From: HXMU1420-2 sp034670145
GTDB lineage: Bacteria; Pseudomonadota; Alphaproteobacteria; Rhodobacterales; Rhodobacteraceae
Length of the DNA: 64,000 nucleotides
Assembly: GCA_034670145.1 (NCBI GenBank)
Contig: JAXMOA010000011.1
Coordinates: forward strand, 1-64,000
Direction of reading: 5' to 3'
The translations under genes and the position numbers were made by a program. How positions within the stretch are numbered: the first letter of the stretch is position 1; each line of letters begins with the position of its first letter. Of this stretch, positions 50,958-59,693 are shown piece by piece. The notes under the pieces were generated by a model. It had not been told where the DNA came from. It did no database searches and saw only the letters and a list, made by a program, of their open reading frames with translations.

Positions 50958-51683
50958 ATGTCCTTGTTTGATAAGCATAATATCATTGAGAAAAGCCCTA
51001 CCTTGCTGCTTGTCGGGTCGCTTGTGGTGGTCTCGATTGGCGGAATCGTGGAAATCGCGCCGCTGTTCTGGCTGGAAAACACCATCGAAGAGGTGGAGGG
51101 GGTGCGGCCTTACTCTCCTCTGGAGCTGGCCGGGCGGGACATCTACATCCGCGAGGGGTGCTATGTGTGTCACAGCCAGATGATCCGGCCCATGCGCGAC
51201 GAATGGGAGCGGTATGGCCATTACTCGCTGGCGGCAGAGAGCATGTATGACCATCCGTTCCAATGGGGGTCCAAGCGCACGGGTCCGGATCTGGCGCGTG
51301 TGGGGGGGCGGTACTCGGATGCGTGGCATGTGGATCACCTGATTGATCCGCAAAGCGTGGTACCCGAGAGCGTGATGCCCAAATACGAGTTCCTGATGAA
51401 GGCGCGGATTGATGCGACGCATATCGCGGATCTGATGCGCACGCATCGGTTTGTGGGGGTGCCTTATACGGATGCGCAGATTGAGGCCGGATACAGTGAC
51501 TTTGGCGCTCAGGCGGACCCGGACAGCGACTATGACGGCTTGCTGGAGCGCTATCCCGGCGCTGTGGTCAGCAATTTTGACGGGCAGGCGGCGTTGACCG
51601 AGATGGATGCGTTGATTGCCTATTTGCAGGTTCTGGGGACGATGGTCGATTTTTCGACCTTTGCCCCGGATCCGCAGCGCTGA
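50958..51683 (+). CDS. ccoO: cbb3 cytochrome oxidase monohaem subunit CcoO
   Basis: 241 residues. One N-terminal membrane anchor (about 15-38) and a periplasmic c-type haem domain with CYVCH at 68-72 and a methionine ligand in SVMPKY. Passes electrons from CcoP to CcoN. It starts four bases after the ccoN stop. Confidence 0.94.
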   Translation: MSLFDKHNIIEKSPTLLLVGSLVVVSIGGIVEIAPLFWLENTIEEVEGVRPYSPLELAGRDIYIREGCYVCHSQMIRPMRDEWERYGHYSLAAESMYDHPFQWGSKRTGPDLARVGGRYSDAWHVDHLIDPQSVVPESVMPKYEFLMKARIDATHIADLMRTHRFVGVPYTDAQIEAGYSDFGAQADPDSDYDGLLERYPGAVVSNFDGQAALTEMDALIAYLQVLGTMVDFSTFAPDPQR

Positions 51684-51693
51684 GGAGGGTGTG

Positions 51694-51900
51694 ATGGATA
51701 CGTATTCTATCCTGCGCGAGATCGCCGACAGCTGGGTTTTGCTGTTGATGGTGTGTTTCTTTGTCGGGGCTGGGATCTGGGCGTTCTGGCCCGGCCAGCG
51801 CGGCAACAGGGATTCTGCCGCGCTGATCCCTTTCCGCAACGATGTGGCGGACACAAAGCTGAGTTTGGACCCGAAGAAGGAGCAGCGCCATGGCCGATGA
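51694..51900 (+). CDS. ccoQ: cbb3 oxidase small subunit CcoQ
   Basis: 68 residues from ATG 51694 (GAGGAGG upstream). A single membrane helix (about 13-33) is followed by GQRGNRDSAALIPF, the CcoQ pattern. It stabilises the cbb3 complex. Its 3' end overlaps ccoP by 11 bases. Confidence 0.88.
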   Translation: MDTYSILREIADSWVLLLMVCFFVGAGIWAFWPGQRGNRDSAALIPFRNDVADTKLSLDPKKEQRHGR

Positions 51901-52753
51901 AAAGCGCTTTGATGAAGCCACGGGTCAGCATACGACCGGTCACAGTTATGATGGCATTGAAGAGCTGAACACGCCGTTGCCGCGGTGGTGGTTGTGGACG
52001 CTCTATGCCACGATCATCTGGGGTGTCGGGTATACGATTGCCTATCCGGCCTGGCCGCTGATCAACCGGGCGACGGGTGGGTTCCTGAATTACTCGACCC
52101 GGGCCGAGGTGGTGAAAGAGAACGCGGCCCATGAAGCGGCGAATGCGGATCTGGTGACGGCGCTGGTGTCGGCGGATCTGTCCGGTCTGGACCCGGCCAG
52201 CGATTTGCATCGCTATGGGGTTGCCCGGGGCGGAGCGGTGTTTCGGGCCCATTGCAGCCAGTGTCATGGCTCGGGTGCGGCCGGGGCCAAGGGCTATCCC
52301 AACCTGCTGGACAATGACTGGCTTTGGGGGGGCTCGGTCGGGGATATCATGCTGACGGTGCGCCATGGCATTCGCAACGAGCAGGATGACGATGCGCGCT
52401 GGTCGCAGATGCCGGCCTTTGGCGAGATCCTGTCCAGGGAGGAGATTGCGGATGTGGTGGGCTTTATCCCCAGTCTGGCGCAGAGCGAGGGGGGCGATGT
52501 GAGCCTGCCGGGGGCGCAGATCTATGCGGATAACTGCGCCAGCTGCCATGGCGAGATGGGCCTGGGAGACCGGGAGCAGGGCGCGCCCAATCTGGCGGAT
52601 GCGATCTGGCTCTATGGCGGCGACGAAGAGACATTGAACGAGACGGTGACCTATTCGCGGTTTGGCGTGATGCCGGCCTGGGGTCCGCGTTTGCGCGAAG
52701 AGGACGTGCGGGCGGTTTCGATCTATGTTCATGCGCTGGGAGGCGGCGAGTAA
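51890..52753 (+). CDS. ccoP: cbb3 cytochrome oxidase dihaem subunit CcoP
   Basis: 287 residues. Membrane anchor about 36-56, then two cytochrome c domains with CSQCH at 122-126 and CASCH at 216-220. It receives electrons from the bc1 complex or a soluble cytochrome and passes them to CcoO. Ends the ccoNOQP block; a 12-bp hairpin follows. Confidence 0.95.
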   Translation: MADEKRFDEATGQHTTGHSYDGIEELNTPLPRWWLWTLYATIIWGVGYTIAYPAWPLINRATGGFLNYSTRAEVVKENAAHEAANADLVTALVSADLSGLDPASDLHRYGVARGGAVFRAHCSQCHGSGAAGAKGYPNLLDNDWLWGGSVGDIMLTVRHGIRNEQDDDARWSQMPAFGEILSREEIADVVGFIPSLAQSEGGDVSLPGAQIYADNCASCHGEMGLGDREQGAPNLADAIWLYGGDEETLNETVTYSRFGVMPAWGPRLREEDVRAVSIYVHALGGGE

Positions 52754-52762
52754 GCCGAACAA

Positions 52763-52789
52763 GCCGGGCGCAGATCCTCTGCGCCCGGC
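52763..52789 (+). terminator. Strong hairpin between ccoP and ccoG
   Basis: GCCGGGCGCAGA pairs perfectly with TCTGCGCCCGGC around a TCC loop (12-bp stem). It begins nine bases after the ccoP stop and lacks a T-run, so partial termination or 3'-end protection that lowers ccoGHIS relative to ccoNOQP is likely. Confidence 0.75.
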
Positions 52790-52828
52790 CCGAATACTGG
52801 ACCCACGACATCAGGAAATGAACTGAGC

Positions 52829-54259
52829 ATGTCTGACTCCTCGCAGCCGTTATATGCCGCCCGAGAACCGATTTTCCCCCGCCGCGTGAAGGGGCTGTTT
52901 CGCACCCTGAAATGGTGGATCATGGGGGTGACGCTGGCGATCTATTATCTGACGCCCTGGATCCGCTGGGATCGGGGGCCGAACCTGCCGGATCAGGCGG
53001 TTCTGGTGGATCTGGCCGGGCGGCGGTTTTACTTTTTCTGGATCGAGATCTGGCCGCATGAGTTTTACTTTGTGGCGGGTTTGCTGATCATGGCCGGGTT
53101 CGGGTTGTTTTTGTTCACCTCGGCCCTGGGGCGGGTTTGGTGTGGCTATACCTGCCCGCAGACGGTGTGGACGGATCTGTTCATCCTGGTGGAGCGCTGG
53201 ATTGAGGGGGACCGCAATGCGCGGGTGCGGCTGTGGAATGCGGATTGGAGTGTTCGCAAGCTGCGGTTGCGGGTGACCAAATGGGTCGTTTGGTTTGTGA
53301 TCGGGCTGGCGACGGGCGGGGCCTGGGTGTTTTACTTTGCCGATGCGCCGACCCTGATGCGGGATCTGGTGACGCTAAGCGCGGCGCCGGTGGCCTATAC
53401 GACCATTCTGATCCTGACGGCGACCACCTTTGTGTTTGGCGGTTTCATGCGCGAGCAGGTGTGCATTTACATGTGCCCCTGGCCCCGGATTCAGGCGGCG
53501 ATGATGGACCCGGAGACCTTGACGGTGGCCTATCGCGACTGGCGGGGGGAGCCGCGCGGCAAGCATCGCAAGGCAGAGCCGGAGACGCCTTTGGGCGATT
53601 GCATTGATTGCATGGCCTGCGTGAACGTGTGCCCGATGGGCATTGATATCCGCAAGGGCCAGCAGATGGAGTGCATCACCTGTGCGCTGTGCATTGATGC
53701 CTGTGACGATGTCATGGACAAGATTGGCAAGCCGCGCGGTTTGATTGATTATCTGGCGCTCAGCGATGAGGCGGCCGAGCAGGCCGGACAGCCGGCGCGC
53801 CCGATCTGGCAGCATGTGCTGCGGCCCCGCACAATTGTCTATACGGTGCTGTGGGCGGCCTTTGGTCTGGCGATGGTTTATGCGTTGTTCATCCGGCCCG
53901 AGATTGACCTGACGGTGTCTCCGGTGCGCAATCCGACCTATGTGGTGATGTCGGACGGGGCGATCCGCAATACCTATGAGGTGCGTTTGCGCAACAAGCA
54001 TGGGGAGGCGCGGGATTTTGTGCTGACGGCGCGGGGCGATCCTGCCTTTGGGCTGAGCGTGGAGGGGGATGCCTTTGCGCGGGTGACAGTGCCGGCGAAT
54101 GAGACGCGGTTGGTGCGGGTCTATGTGACGGTGCCGGGCAAGTCTGGCCCGGCGCGCAGGGGCCAGAGCGATGTGCGGTTCTGGGTGCAGGACAGTTTGA
54201 ACGGGGACCGGGCGAGTGTCTCGAGCATCTTTAACGGAGAGGACGCGGGTGATGGGTGA
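52829..54259 (+). CDS. ccoG: cbb3 assembly iron-sulfur protein CcoG
   Basis: 476 residues. Four to five membrane helices in the first 200 residues, two ferredoxin-type clusters CIDCMACVNVCPMG and CITCALCIDACD (about 257-290), a further helix, and a C-terminal immunoglobulin-like FixG_C domain. It reduces copper for insertion into the CuB site of cbb3. Overlaps ccoH by eight bases. Confidence 0.93.
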   Translation: MSDSSQPLYAAREPIFPRRVKGLFRTLKWWIMGVTLAIYYLTPWIRWDRGPNLPDQAVLVDLAGRRFYFFWIEIWPHEFYFVAGLLIMAGFGLFLFTSALGRVWCGYTCPQTVWTDLFILVERWIEGDRNARVRLWNADWSVRKLRLRVTKWVVWFVIGLATGGAWVFYFADAPTLMRDLVTLSAAPVAYTTILILTATTFVFGGFMREQVCIYMCPWPRIQAAMMDPETLTVAYRDWRGEPRGKHRKAEPETPLGDCIDCMACVNVCPMGIDIRKGQQMECITCALCIDACDDVMDKIGKPRGLIDYLALSDEAAEQAGQPARPIWQHVLRPRTIVYTVLWAAFGLAMVYALFIRPEIDLTVSPVRNPTYVVMSDGAIRNTYEVRLRNKHGEARDFVLTARGDPAFGLSVEGDAFARVTVPANETRLVRVYVTVPGKSGPARRGQSDVRFWVQDSLNGDRASVSSIFNGEDAGDG

Positions 54260-54701
54260 GATCAAGGGTTGGCATGTGCTGAGCTGGTTTGTTGCCGGGT
54301 TCGGTGTGGTGATCGCGGTGAACCTGACGCTGGCGTATCAGGCGGTGCATACGTTTCCGGGGCTGGAGGTGAAGAACTCTTATGTCGCCAGCCAGAGCTT
54401 TGACCGGGAGCGGGCAGAGCAGGTGGCGCTGGGCTGGGAGGTATCGGCGCGGGTGGAGCAGGGCGTTTTGCGGCTGGAGGTGTTGCAGGACGGGCGCGCG
54501 ATTGCGCCAGAGATCGAGCAGGCGGTTTTCGGGCGGGCGACGCATGACAATGCGGATCAGTCACCGGCCTTTGTGTTCGACGGAGAGGCGCTGGTGGCGC
54601 CGGTGGAGGCGGGGCCGGGCAACTGGAACCTGCGGCTGCGGGCGCGGTCGCAAAACGGGACTTTGTTTCAGCAGCGTATTGTCGTTGAGGTTGTGGGGTG
54701 A
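54252..54701 (+). CDS. ccoH: cbb3 assembly protein CcoH (FixH)
   Basis: 149 residues from ATG 54252. One membrane helix (about 7-28) followed by a periplasmic FixH domain (KNSYVASQSFDRERAEQVAL near 40-60). It stabilises late steps of cbb3 assembly. Sits between ccoG and ccoI with overlapping ends. Confidence 0.9.
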   Translation: MGEIKGWHVLSWFVAGFGVVIAVNLTLAYQAVHTFPGLEVKNSYVASQSFDRERAEQVALGWEVSARVEQGVLRLEVLQDGRAIAPEIEQAVFGRATHDNADQSPAFVFDGEALVAPVEAGPGNWNLRLRARSQNGTLFQQRIVVEVVG

Positions 54702-56899
54702 GTGTTTTGGCCAGAGACGGCGCGGACGCGGGGGCGCAGGTGACAAAGAGGGAGGCGCAGGCCCGCGTTGTGATGCTGTCGGTGCCGCAGCTGCATTGTG
54801 CCGGATGTATCGGCAAGGTGGAGCGCGCGTTGCGGGCAGAGCCGGGGATCGAAGAGGCGCGGGTGAACCTGACGCTGAAACGGGTGACCGCGCAGACCGA
54901 TCTGGCGGCTGCGGCGCTGGTGGAGGTTTTGGCGCGCGCCGGGTTCGAGGCGCATCCGCTGGATATGGGCATTGTTGGCAAGGACAGCGATCCGGTGGGC
55001 CGGGATCTGGCCGTGCGGATGGGTGTGGCCGGCTTTGCGATGATGAATGTGATGTTGCTGTCGGTTGCGGTCTGGTCCGGGGCCGGGGGTGTCACGCGCG
55101 AGATGTTCCATCTGATCTCGGCTGCGATTGCCCTGCCGGTGGTGGGATATTCGGCCCAGCCGTTTTTCCGCAGCGCGTGGAGCGCCCTGCGGGGGCGGGG
55201 GTTGAACATGGATGTGCCGATCTCGCTGGCGATTGCGCTGGCGGCGGGGATGTCCGTTTACGAGGCGCTTTATGGCGGGCGGCACGTCTATTTTGACGCG
55301 GCTTTGTCGCTGACCTTTTTCCTGTTGATCGGGCGTTATCTGGATCATCGCACGCGGGCGGCGGCGCGTTCGGCGGCGCGGGAGCTGGCGGCGCTGGAGA
55401 GCCAGGTGGCGCAGCGTATGGAGGACGGGCAGGCCGTTGAGGTTGCGCTGAATGCCTTGCGGGTGGGCGATGAGGTTCTGGTGCCGACGGGCACGCGGGT
55501 GCCGGTGGACGGGCGTCTGCTGAGCGTGCAGGCGGTGACGGACCGGTCCTTTCTGACGGGCGAGAGCCGGGCGGTGACATCGGCGCGGGAGGCGCAGATG
55601 CGGGCGGGCGAGATCAACCTGGGTGCGCCCTTTGTGCTGTGCAGCACGGCCGTGGGAGAGGACAGCAGCCTGCGCCGCGTGGCGCGTCTGGTCGAGGCGG
55701 CGGAGGCGGCGCGCAACAGCTATACCGGGTTGGCGGATCGTGCTGCGCAGATTTATGCGCCTGTTGTGCATCTGCTGGCGCTGGCGGCTTTTGTGGGGTG
55801 GGTCAGTGCGACCGGCGACGTGCGGCATGCGGTGAATGTGGCGATTGCAGTATTGATCATCACCTGTCCCTGTGCGCTGGGTCTGGCGGTGCCGGCGGTT
55901 TCGACAGCGGCGATTGGCCGGTTGTTCTCGATGGGTGTTCTGGTGAAATCGGGGACGGCTCTGGAGCGGCTGGCCTCGGTGCATCATGTGGTGTTTGACA
56001 AGACGGGGACACTGACCCTGCCAGAGATTGGCAGCGGTTTGGGCCGGTTGGATGGGGCGGCGCGCGGTGTGGCTGTGGCGCTGGCGCAGCAGTCGCATCA
56101 TCCGGTTGCGCGGGCGGTGGCGGCGCAATTGGCCGGGACCCAGCCGGCAGAGATTGATGCGGTTGAGGATCTGGCCGGTTTGGGCGTGCAGGCGCGCTGG
56201 AACGGGCAGCGGGTTCAGCTGGGTCGTGCGGATTGGGTTGGCGGGACCGGTGTGGGGTTGAGCCTGCGGGTTGGCGATGCTGTCTTTGCGCTGGATCAGG
56301 ACGAGCGGTTGCGGCCCGGCGCCGGGGCGGCCGTGGCCGGGTTGGCGCGGCAGGGCATGACGGTTTCGCTGTTGTCGGGTGACCGGGCCGGGCCAGTGCG
56401 GGCTGTGGCGCGGGATCTGGGCATCACCGAGGCGGAGGCCGGGCTGTCGGGCGAAGAGAAACACGCGCGCATTCTGGCCCATCCCGGCCCGGTGGCGATG
56501 GTGGGTGATGGGTTGAATGACACGGCGGCTTTGGCGGCGGCGGCGGCGTCGATTGCGCCATCCTCGGCGTTGGATGCGTCGCGCAATGCGGCGGATGTGT
56601 TGTTGTTGCGCGAGGGGCTGGACGCTTTGCCTGCTGTGTTCGAGATTGCCCGGCGGGCGCGGGCTATTTCGATGCAGAATTTCGCGATTGCGGCGGCGTA
56701 TAACCTGATTGCGGTACCGATTGCGCTGGCGGGGTTTGCGACGCCGTTGATTGCGGCCCTTGCGATGTCGGCTTCGTCCTTGACGGTGTTGTTGAATGCT
56801 GTTCGGGTGGGGCGGATCAGGCAACGTCCGGCTGTTGTGGCACGGGCGGATTTGGGCCGGGTCGCAGCAGGGCAGGTCATGGAAGGGCAGGCGGGATGA
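54698..56899 (+). CDS. ccoI: Copper-exporting P1B ATPase CcoI (FixI)
   Basis: 733 residues from a GTG start overlapping ccoH (GTGA). N-terminal metal-binding domain with CAGC at 34-37, eight membrane helices, the TGES actuator motif, the CPC ion site in ITCPCALGLAVP, the phosphorylation site DKTGTLT and the hinge GDGLNDTAAL. It supplies copper across the membrane for cbb3 assembly rather than for bulk detoxification. Overlaps ccoS by ATGA. Confidence 0.94.
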   Translation: MSVLARDGADAGAQVTKREAQARVVMLSVPQLHCAGCIGKVERALRAEPGIEEARVNLTLKRVTAQTDLAAAALVEVLARAGFEAHPLDMGIVGKDSDPVGRDLAVRMGVAGFAMMNVMLLSVAVWSGAGGVTREMFHLISAAIALPVVGYSAQPFFRSAWSALRGRGLNMDVPISLAIALAAGMSVYEALYGGRHVYFDAALSLTFFLLIGRYLDHRTRAAARSAARELAALESQVAQRMEDGQAVEVALNALRVGDEVLVPTGTRVPVDGRLLSVQAVTDRSFLTGESRAVTSAREAQMRAGEINLGAPFVLCSTAVGEDSSLRRVARLVEAAEAARNSYTGLADRAAQIYAPVVHLLALAAFVGWVSATGDVRHAVNVAIAVLIITCPCALGLAVPAVSTAAIGRLFSMGVLVKSGTALERLASVHHVVFDKTGTLTLPEIGSGLGRLDGAARGVAVALAQQSHHPVARAVAAQLAGTQPAEIDAVEDLAGLGVQARWNGQRVQLGRADWVGGTGVGLSLRVGDAVFALDQDERLRPGAGAAVAGLARQGMTVSLLSGDRAGPVRAVARDLGITEAEAGLSGEEKHARILAHPGPVAMVGDGLNDTAALAAAAASIAPSSALDASRNAADVLLLREGLDALPAVFEIARRARAISMQNFAIAAAYNLIAVPIALAGFATPLIAALAMSASSLTVLLNAVRVGRIRQRPAVVARADLGRVAAGQVMEGQAG

Positions 56900-57045
56900 A
56901 TGTTCTGGTGGTTTTGATCCCTGTGTCGCTGGTGCTGGGGGGGCTGGGGCTGATCGCGTTTGTGTGGACGCTGCGCCATGATCAGTTCAGCGATCCCGAA
57001 GGGGATGCCGCGCGGATTCTGCTGGATGAGGACGAGCGGCCCTGA
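56896..57045 (+). CDS. ccoS: cbb3 assembly protein CcoS
   Basis: 49 residues opening MNVLVVLIPVSLVLGGLGLI. One membrane helix, then LRHDQFSDPEGDAARIL, the CcoS signature (W..R..QF.D.....R.L). It is needed for cofactor insertion into cbb3. ATG overlaps the ccoI stop (ATGA). Confidence 0.93.
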   Translation: MNVLVVLIPVSLVLGGLGLIAFVWTLRHDQFSDPEGDAARILLDEDERP

Positions 57046-57114
57046 GCTGATGGGCGGGTCTGTTTTGGGTGTGCCCTCTGTTCTGTGGCCCGCTTGCATG
57101 GCATAGGGGCGGGC

Positions 57115-57885
57115 ATGTCTGCTGATGCTGTTCCTGACGCTCCAAAGCTGAGCCTTTGTATTCCGTGTTACGCCATGGGCGGGCAGGGGGCGGCGTTTTT
57201 GCGGCATTCGCTGGATCGGATTGCGGCGCAGAGTTTTCAGGATTTCGAGGTTGTCGTTACGGATCAGTCGGATGATTCGGCGGTGGCGGATGTGTGCGCG
57301 CAATATGGCGGGCTGGATCTGCGGCATATCTGGACGCGGGATTTGCCGCGGCAGGGGGCGGCCAATACCAATGCGGCGATGGCGGCAGCGCGTGGTGAGG
57401 TGGTGAAGGTGCTGTTTCAGGATGATTTCCTGAATGGCACGGATGCGCTGGCGCAGATTGCGGCGGTGTTTGAGGACCCTGATGTGCATTGGGCGTTGAG
57501 CGGGTCCGAGCATACGCGCGATGGAGAGACCCTGATCCGGCCGTTTCGTCCGCGCTATCACGCACAGATCCGGTTTGGCAAAAATACGGTCAGCAGCCCT
57601 TCGGTGCTGGCGGTGCGCCGGGCGGGGGCGCCTTGGTTTGACGAGCGGCTGATCTGGCTGATGGATGTGGATTATTACCATCAATGCGCGGTGTTGTTTG
57701 GTCCGCCTGTGGTGATCGGGGCGCCTTTGGTGGTGAACCGGCTGCATGAGGGGCAGGTGAGTGCCGGGGTCGGCGCGGATCTGGTGCGATCGGAGTTGCG
57801 GTATATCTGGCGCAAATATCCTGATCAGCAGGGCTGGCGGGCTTGGTGGCATTACCTGGGGCGGATGCGCAAAACCGTGTTCTAG
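57115..57885 (+). CDS. Family 2 glycosyltransferase
   Basis: 256 residues from ATG 57115 (GGGGCGGG upstream; an in-frame GTG at 57085 is less likely). GT-A fold: LSLCIPCY near the N-terminus, DFEVVVTDQSDDS, the ANTNAAMAAARGE motif and QDDF as the DXD-type metal site; LMDVDYYHQ downstream. It transfers a sugar from a nucleotide donor, probably in capsule or lipopolysaccharide synthesis given the neighbours. Its TAG overlaps the stop of the convergent next gene in the palindrome CTAG. Confidence 0.85.
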   Translation: MSADAVPDAPKLSLCIPCYAMGGQGAAFLRHSLDRIAAQSFQDFEVVVTDQSDDSAVADVCAQYGGLDLRHIWTRDLPRQGAANTNAAMAAARGEVVKVLFQDDFLNGTDALAQIAAVFEDPDVHWALSGSEHTRDGETLIRPFRPRYHAQIRFGKNTVSSPSVLAVRRAGAPWFDERLIWLMDVDYYHQCAVLFGPPVVIGAPLVVNRLHEGQVSAGVGADLVRSELRYIWRKYPDQQGWRAWWHYLGRMRKTVF

Positions 57886-58166
57886 CCCAGGATTGCGCGC
57901 CTTTTGAGGGTGCGCAGGCTGTCCTGTGGCAGCGGCGCCATGCGCAGGCGGCGCAGGACATCGCGCCGGGCCCCGAGGCTGAGGTGGCGCCAGATGCGTT
58001 TTGGCAGGTGGAGCAGGAGGGCCTGTGCGGCGGACAGGCCGGTTGCAAGGTTGTGCATCAGCCGGGCAAGCACCAATGCGTCGTCGAGCGTTTTGGCCCC
58101 CAGGGCGGCGTCGCGCAGCAGGGTGCCAAGGGTATGCAGAGAGTCGGTCAGGGGCGGATGGGTCAC
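57882..58166 (-). CDS. Small polysaccharide-cluster protein, unknown (94 aa)
   Basis: 94 residues from a GTG start that overlaps the upstream acetyltransferase stop (GTGA). Leucine- and arginine-rich and helical: TLLRDAALGAKTLDDALVLA, then RRDVLRRLRMAPLPQDSLRT. No membrane segment is certain and no family is recognised. Coupled translation argues it is real and serves with the acyltransferase upstream. Confidence 0.6.
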   Translation of the reverse strand: MTHPPLTDSLHTLGTLLRDAALGAKTLDDALVLARLMHNLATGLSAAQALLLHLPKRIWRHLSLGARRDVLRRLRMAPLPQDSLRTLKRRAILG

Positions 58167-59110
58167 GCGAGGTCCAGTTGGTAGTGCGGCACCATCAGGC
58201 TGCGGGCGCCGAACATCTCTTTCTGGCGCGACAGTCCGACATTCAGCGCGCGGCCGCCCTGGGTGGTGGAAATGCCGAAGTTGAACCACTCTTTGTCGGC
58301 GAAGGGTGTTTCGAGGAGGTGGCGGATCAGCAGGTCGAGCGCGCCGTGGTCGCGGCCTTCGGGGGTGGTGGCAATATATTGGACATGCACGGTGGTGGCG
58401 GTGTCAAAGAGGAGCGTGCCGGCGAGGATCTGGGAGTCGCGGGTGGCGACGAAGAGGCGGATCTGGCTGTCGAACCGCGATTTGAGCAGTTCGATCTCTG
58501 CAAGGCTGTGGACCGGGGCGGCCTCGTGGCGGGAGGCCAATGTGTCGGTGAGCACCTGCCAGAAGGCGGGCAGGTCGGTGGTTTCGCTGACGGTGAGCCC
58601 TGCGCGGCGGGCCTTGCTGGCGCCGCTTTTGCGGCCCTTGGCCAGCGGCAGGCGGCGGCGCATCGGGATGGCCGAGGAGAGATCGCAGCGGATCAGCCGG
58701 GCGCCGGCCTGAAACAGGGCGTAGATATCTTCTTCGCTGGGTTGGCTGTGGAAGATATGGGGCACGGGTTTGTAGGTGAGGCTGCGGATGGACTGGTCGC
58801 GCAGGTAAGCGGTGAGGCTGGTGACCAGATCGCACATGCGTGCGGCGGTCATGGAGGGGCCGCTGAGCAGGCCGCCATAGGTGAGGCCCGCGTGGGAGTG
58901 CAGGGTGTCGTCCTGCTGGTTGGCGGGCAGCAGCGCGATGGGCGCGCCGTCCTGCTCTGCGATCAGGGAGTGATCGTGGAAACGGTCGCTGTGGTAGTCC
59001 ATGAAGTTGCGGTCATGCAGGAAGGTCGCGTTTTTGGCGCTGGCGACGAAGCTGTTCCAGAGCGGCGCGTCGGGGGCCTGATAGCGGCGCAGGGTGATGG
59101 GCGCGGTCAT
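58163..59110 (-). CDS. GNAT/FemAB-like acyltransferase
   Basis: 315 residues from ATG 59110 overlapping the previous gene (ATGA). The fold is two GNAT-like halves of the FemAB type: PLWNSFVASAKNATFLHDRN at the start, YKPVPHIFH, and the acceptor half QILAGTLLFDTATTVHVQYI. Similar proteins sit in polysaccharide clusters and add acyl or aminoacyl groups to sugars. A second start at 59314 would read through the neighbouring gene. Substrate unknown. Confidence 0.78.
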   Translation of the reverse strand: MTAPITLRRYQAPDAPLWNSFVASAKNATFLHDRNFMDYHSDRFHDHSLIAEQDGAPIALLPANQQDDTLHSHAGLTYGGLLSGPSMTAARMCDLVTSLTAYLRDQSIRSLTYKPVPHIFHSQPSEEDIYALFQAGARLIRCDLSSAIPMRRRLPLAKGRKSGASKARRAGLTVSETTDLPAFWQVLTDTLASRHEAAPVHSLAEIELLKSRFDSQIRLFVATRDSQILAGTLLFDTATTVHVQYIATTPEGRDHGALDLLIRHLLETPFADKEWFNFGISTTQGGRALNVGLSRQKEMFGARSLMVPHYQLDLA

Positions 59111-59691
59111 GACGCGCTCCACCGGGCGAGGCCGACCCCGGTCTGGCCCATGCCATTGCCGTTGTAAAACAGGAACTGGTCGCCGGATTGGGTGCGCAGG
59201 TGGGCGGGATAGCGGGTCATTTCGCTGTCCCATTCGCTGGGCCCTGGCGCGATGATGCGCTGGGCGGTTGCATTGTCGAAATGCAGGCCATCGGCGCTGG
59301 TCAGGGTCCAGCAATCATAGGCGGGGTAGAGGATATCGTTGATCTTTTGCCAGCCGAACCCGCGCGAGATCCAGGCGCGGTAGCCGCCCTCGGGCAGGGC
59401 CGCGATGGAGTGCAGCGCGCCGATGAAGGGGCCCTGGGGGCAGCGGTCGAGGATCGGGGTTCGGGACACGCCGAGCACCTGGCGCAGGTCCTGGGCCGAG
59501 GTGTCGACCCAGCCGATTCTGCTGATGCCGCTGTCATCGCGCATTCCGCCGAACAGGCGGATGGTGTCGGCGTCGCGTTGCCAGGGACAGGGGGCCTTGA
59601 AGGAATGAGACGCCCAGTTCGGGGTATTGGCAGGCGCGTTGGCGGGGCCATTCTGGGGGCTGTAGATCAGCCCTTGTTTGATCCAGGCCAT
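59107..59691 (-). CDS. Short five-bladed-propeller-like (GH43/DUF-type) protein
   Basis: 194 residues opening MAWIKQGLIYSPQNGPANAP. The order WASHSFKAPCPW, TIRLFGGMRDDSGISRIGWV, then CWTLTSADGLHF, WDSEMTRYPAHL and FLFYNGNGMGQTGVGLA matches glycosidase-related beta-propeller proteins of sugar clusters, which are usually about 300 residues. The central blades seem to be missing in frame near residues 78-95. It could be a natural short form or an in-frame deletion. Overlaps the acyltransferase by ATGA. Confidence 0.65.
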   Translation of the reverse strand: MAWIKQGLIYSPQNGPANAPANTPNWASHSFKAPCPWQRDADTIRLFGGMRDDSGISRIGWVDTSAQDLRQVLGVSRTPILDRCPQGPFIGALHSIAALPEGGYRAWISRGFGWQKINDILYPAYDCWTLTSADGLHFDNATAQRIIAPGPSEWDSEMTRYPAHLRTQSGDQFLFYNGNGMGQTGVGLARWSAS

Positions 59692-59693
59692 GG

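Noticed and set aside
54668..56824. 718-residue minus-strand frame opposite ccoI
   Set aside because: Arg/His/Gln-rich shadow; ccoI carries every P-type ATPase motif.
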